A DNA stretch of 64,000 nucleotides from Campylorhamphus procurvoides (taxonomy: Eukaryota > Chordata > Aves > Passeriformes > Dendrocolaptidae), in contig WBMV01002681.1 of assembly GCA_013396655.1 (NCBI GenBank), positions 620,001 to 684,000 of the forward strand. Direction: 5' to 3'. The translations under genes and the position numbers were made by a program. Under the pieces are notes generated by a model, which was not told the origin of the DNA, searched no databases, and was given only the letters and a program-made list of their open reading frames with translations. Below, piece after piece: positions 62,101-64,000 of the stretch; positions within the stretch are counted from its first letter, which is position 1; each line of letters starts with the position of its first letter.

Positions 62101-64000
62101 AAAGTAAAGATATTTCACTTCTATTGACAGCATTGTTGGGGGGCAAGGCGGGAAAGAAAAGCATTCAGCATGAAGGCAAGGTTCCACTCAAGGAGTACAA
62201 AGGAAGGCTTCAGTCCTCCCAGCTCTGTCTGTCTAGCTGCTCACAAGCAAGCTTTTAACGCTTCAACCAGATTAACAAGGTGCAGCCTTGCTGAGGGGAT
62301 ACGTAGAAGCAGCTCCTTGACTAAGATATTGAAGGCAGAAAGATGGCAGCAACTCTACCCTATTTTCGCTTAAGGCTTTGGAGTCTAAGTGCAGTTATGG
62401 AATGGCTTCACATCCTTTTCAAGTAAAACAGAATTCACCTTCAATTTTTTATAGCCAGAAACAAGGTACTGATGATTTTAGCTATGAAGCTGAGAAAGTG
62501 CCTGGTAAATCTTCAGAGTGTGATCTGGGCAGCAAACCAGTACAATGTCAGTGCTTCAGGAGTGCAGACAAACAAACATCATAAGTATTTTGGACACGTC
62601 CTTAATAGAATGTTGGAGCTGGACAAATCTAGTTACTACAGTCAGAGGAGGGCAGAGAGACTGATGAAAACAAAGTGCACAGTGGCAGTGGAGAATAGGC
62701 ATGATGGCAAAAAGCTGACAGAAAATATTTGTAAGTTGTGCTGACAATGAGCAAAAGAGAATGGGAAGGGAGCATAAACCAGGCCTGTTTTGTTTCTTGT
62801 GTCATTTTAATAAGCTCTCAGATCCTACAGCTTCTGATTAAAGGGTCCAAAAATGAGGTTTGCTATATGATAGTTTTCAGAAGTGCTATAACGGGCTTAA
62901 ATTATGCAGTTCTCTCTCTTTTTTTTTTTTTTTTAATCTGTGTAGCTTATAAATATATTTGGATGCAAAACCAATGATTTTCATAGCCTAATTTTTAATA
63001 TCTCTGCGCTTCAATTGCTAACGAAAAAGCAGGGAGATGTAGTGGTAGGACTCAGTCCGGTCTGTGAGAAGCAAAGACTTTGTTTTATTCTCTGTGGAAC
63101 TGTGGGCAGGTCATTAACAAGTCCACAAAGCTACCTAGGGTCAGAACCTATAGGCATAATAACTAATTTGACTCCAAGCGTCTTTATCTAGACTGGAGTA
63201 CCAGTGTATTGATTGTTTCAACTACAGTTTCTAACACACACGCATATCTATATATACATCACAAATAAAGTGAATAAAAATCACTAGTTATTAACAGTTG
63301 CAGATATTTCTGTACTCATAAGAGAAACCATTTAAGTTCGTAGTCTCTGACATTAAAGCTTTGTTCATGTAGGTGATTTTATTGCCTTCATGTGAATTTT
63401 TTTGAGGGTATTCATATTCTAGGAAATAGCTTTTCAACTATTCAGGTACACAGCTAGACTTTAGTATTTAAATTCTTAGCTGAGAAAAACTTCAGTATAT
63501 CTAGGTTTTTTACATGGTTTCTTGCTGTGACTTTTGAGTGATGTATAAAATATTTTGACTTACATCAAGTCTTTTGAGCCTTTGTTTTCCTTTCATCTCT
63601 TCTATATTTCAGCTTTCTACACTTTTAAGAGATGTCTTTTATTGTTAACGCAATTACACTGATTTGAATGGAATATTTGTTCAACAGAACATATAGAAGG
63701 TATTGTTTTTCAAAAAGAATCTGGTGTACATTTTTGAATAATGTCATAATCATGCTAATTTCTGTTAACTTCATCTTTATATTCCAGTATACCACCCAAT
63801 ATAACCAACTCATACCTGTTTTCAGCCTCTAGGTGATTCAATTCTCATAATGAAAAGATTCAGCTGACATTGCTCATTTGTTTTCTTACCTGGAAATTGC
63901 AACACAAGAAAATTTAGTAGGAATTTAACCGGACTAAGTGCTTCATTTTATTAGCATATCTGGGCTAAGAGTACAGTTACTAAAACTGGTTACCTAAAAT
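59139..64000. other. Terminal unassigned AT-rich stretch
   Basis: No clear gene or transposon. A pyrimidine-rich patch lies at 59964-60080 and a T run at 62916-62935. The 62160-62750 part is locally richer in G and C and holds three consecutive or overlapping + frames (62170-62373, 62378-62584, 62472-62744). These read as mixed-composition protein but have no recognised domain. Confidence 0.5.
59964..60080. repeat. Pyrimidine-rich (CTTT/CCTT) low-complexity tract
   Basis: Roughly 115 bp dominated by C and T on the + strand, with irregular cttt and cctt words. Confidence 0.75.

Noticed and set aside
1..64000. CRISPR arrays, operons, phage or plasmid functions
   Set aside because: No regularly spaced repeats, no dense coding and no ribosome-binding-site pattern; all repeat content is of vertebrate type.

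Overview
The window is vertebrate nuclear DNA from a bird, most likely a songbird (Passeriformes). Four kinds of evidence support this. Several CR1 LINE 3' ends occur on both strands. There are solo LTRs of the endogenous-retrovirus classes common in birds. A tRNA-Ile-headed, CR1-tailed SINE at about 58997-59138 matches the TguSINE1 type known from passerines. The background is AT-rich and has no long open frames. No bacterial-style genes, operons, CRISPR arrays or functional tRNA/rRNA genes are present.

No complete protein-coding gene is visible. The only coding-like feature I would flag is a possible single internal exon at 38299-38410 (+), with a splice acceptor, 37 open codons and a near-consensus donor. 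The window therefore looks like intergenic desert or the inside of a very large intron. Open frames of 60-173 codons are scattered at about the level expected by chance, and several of the longest lie inside LTRs or antisense CR1.

Layout: 1-516 CR1 3' end (+); 2523-2924 solo LTR (-); 9476-9676 possible old hAT-like MITE; 17146-17633 ERVK-type solo LTR (-) with an exact 6-bp target-site duplication (TSD); 24157-25977 long GC-rich LTR-derived block (-), boundaries tentative; 26564-26637 ancient palindromic MITE-like relic; 29969-30030 CR1/SINE tail (-); 38299-38410 candidate exon; 40899-41500 CR1 (-), followed by 41693-41970 truncated ERVL LTR (+); 44315-45026 ERVL-like solo LTR with an exact 5-bp TSD; 52411-52569 CR1 (+); 54323-57036 dense cluster of LTR, CR1 and ERVL LTR; 58089-58521 second copy of the 17-kb LTR family, again with its own exact 6-bp TSD; 58997-59138 SINE. 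The rest is AT-rich sequence with simple repeats, notably a recurring set of A/C-rich (or G/T-rich) strand-asymmetric tracts.

The clearest result is the recovery of exact insertion boundaries for several solo LTRs, made by pairing TG...CA termini with matching flanking duplications. Duplication lengths of 4, 5 and 6 bp point to different integrase classes. All retroviral material is LTR only or too decayed to code; I see no gag, pol or env gene.
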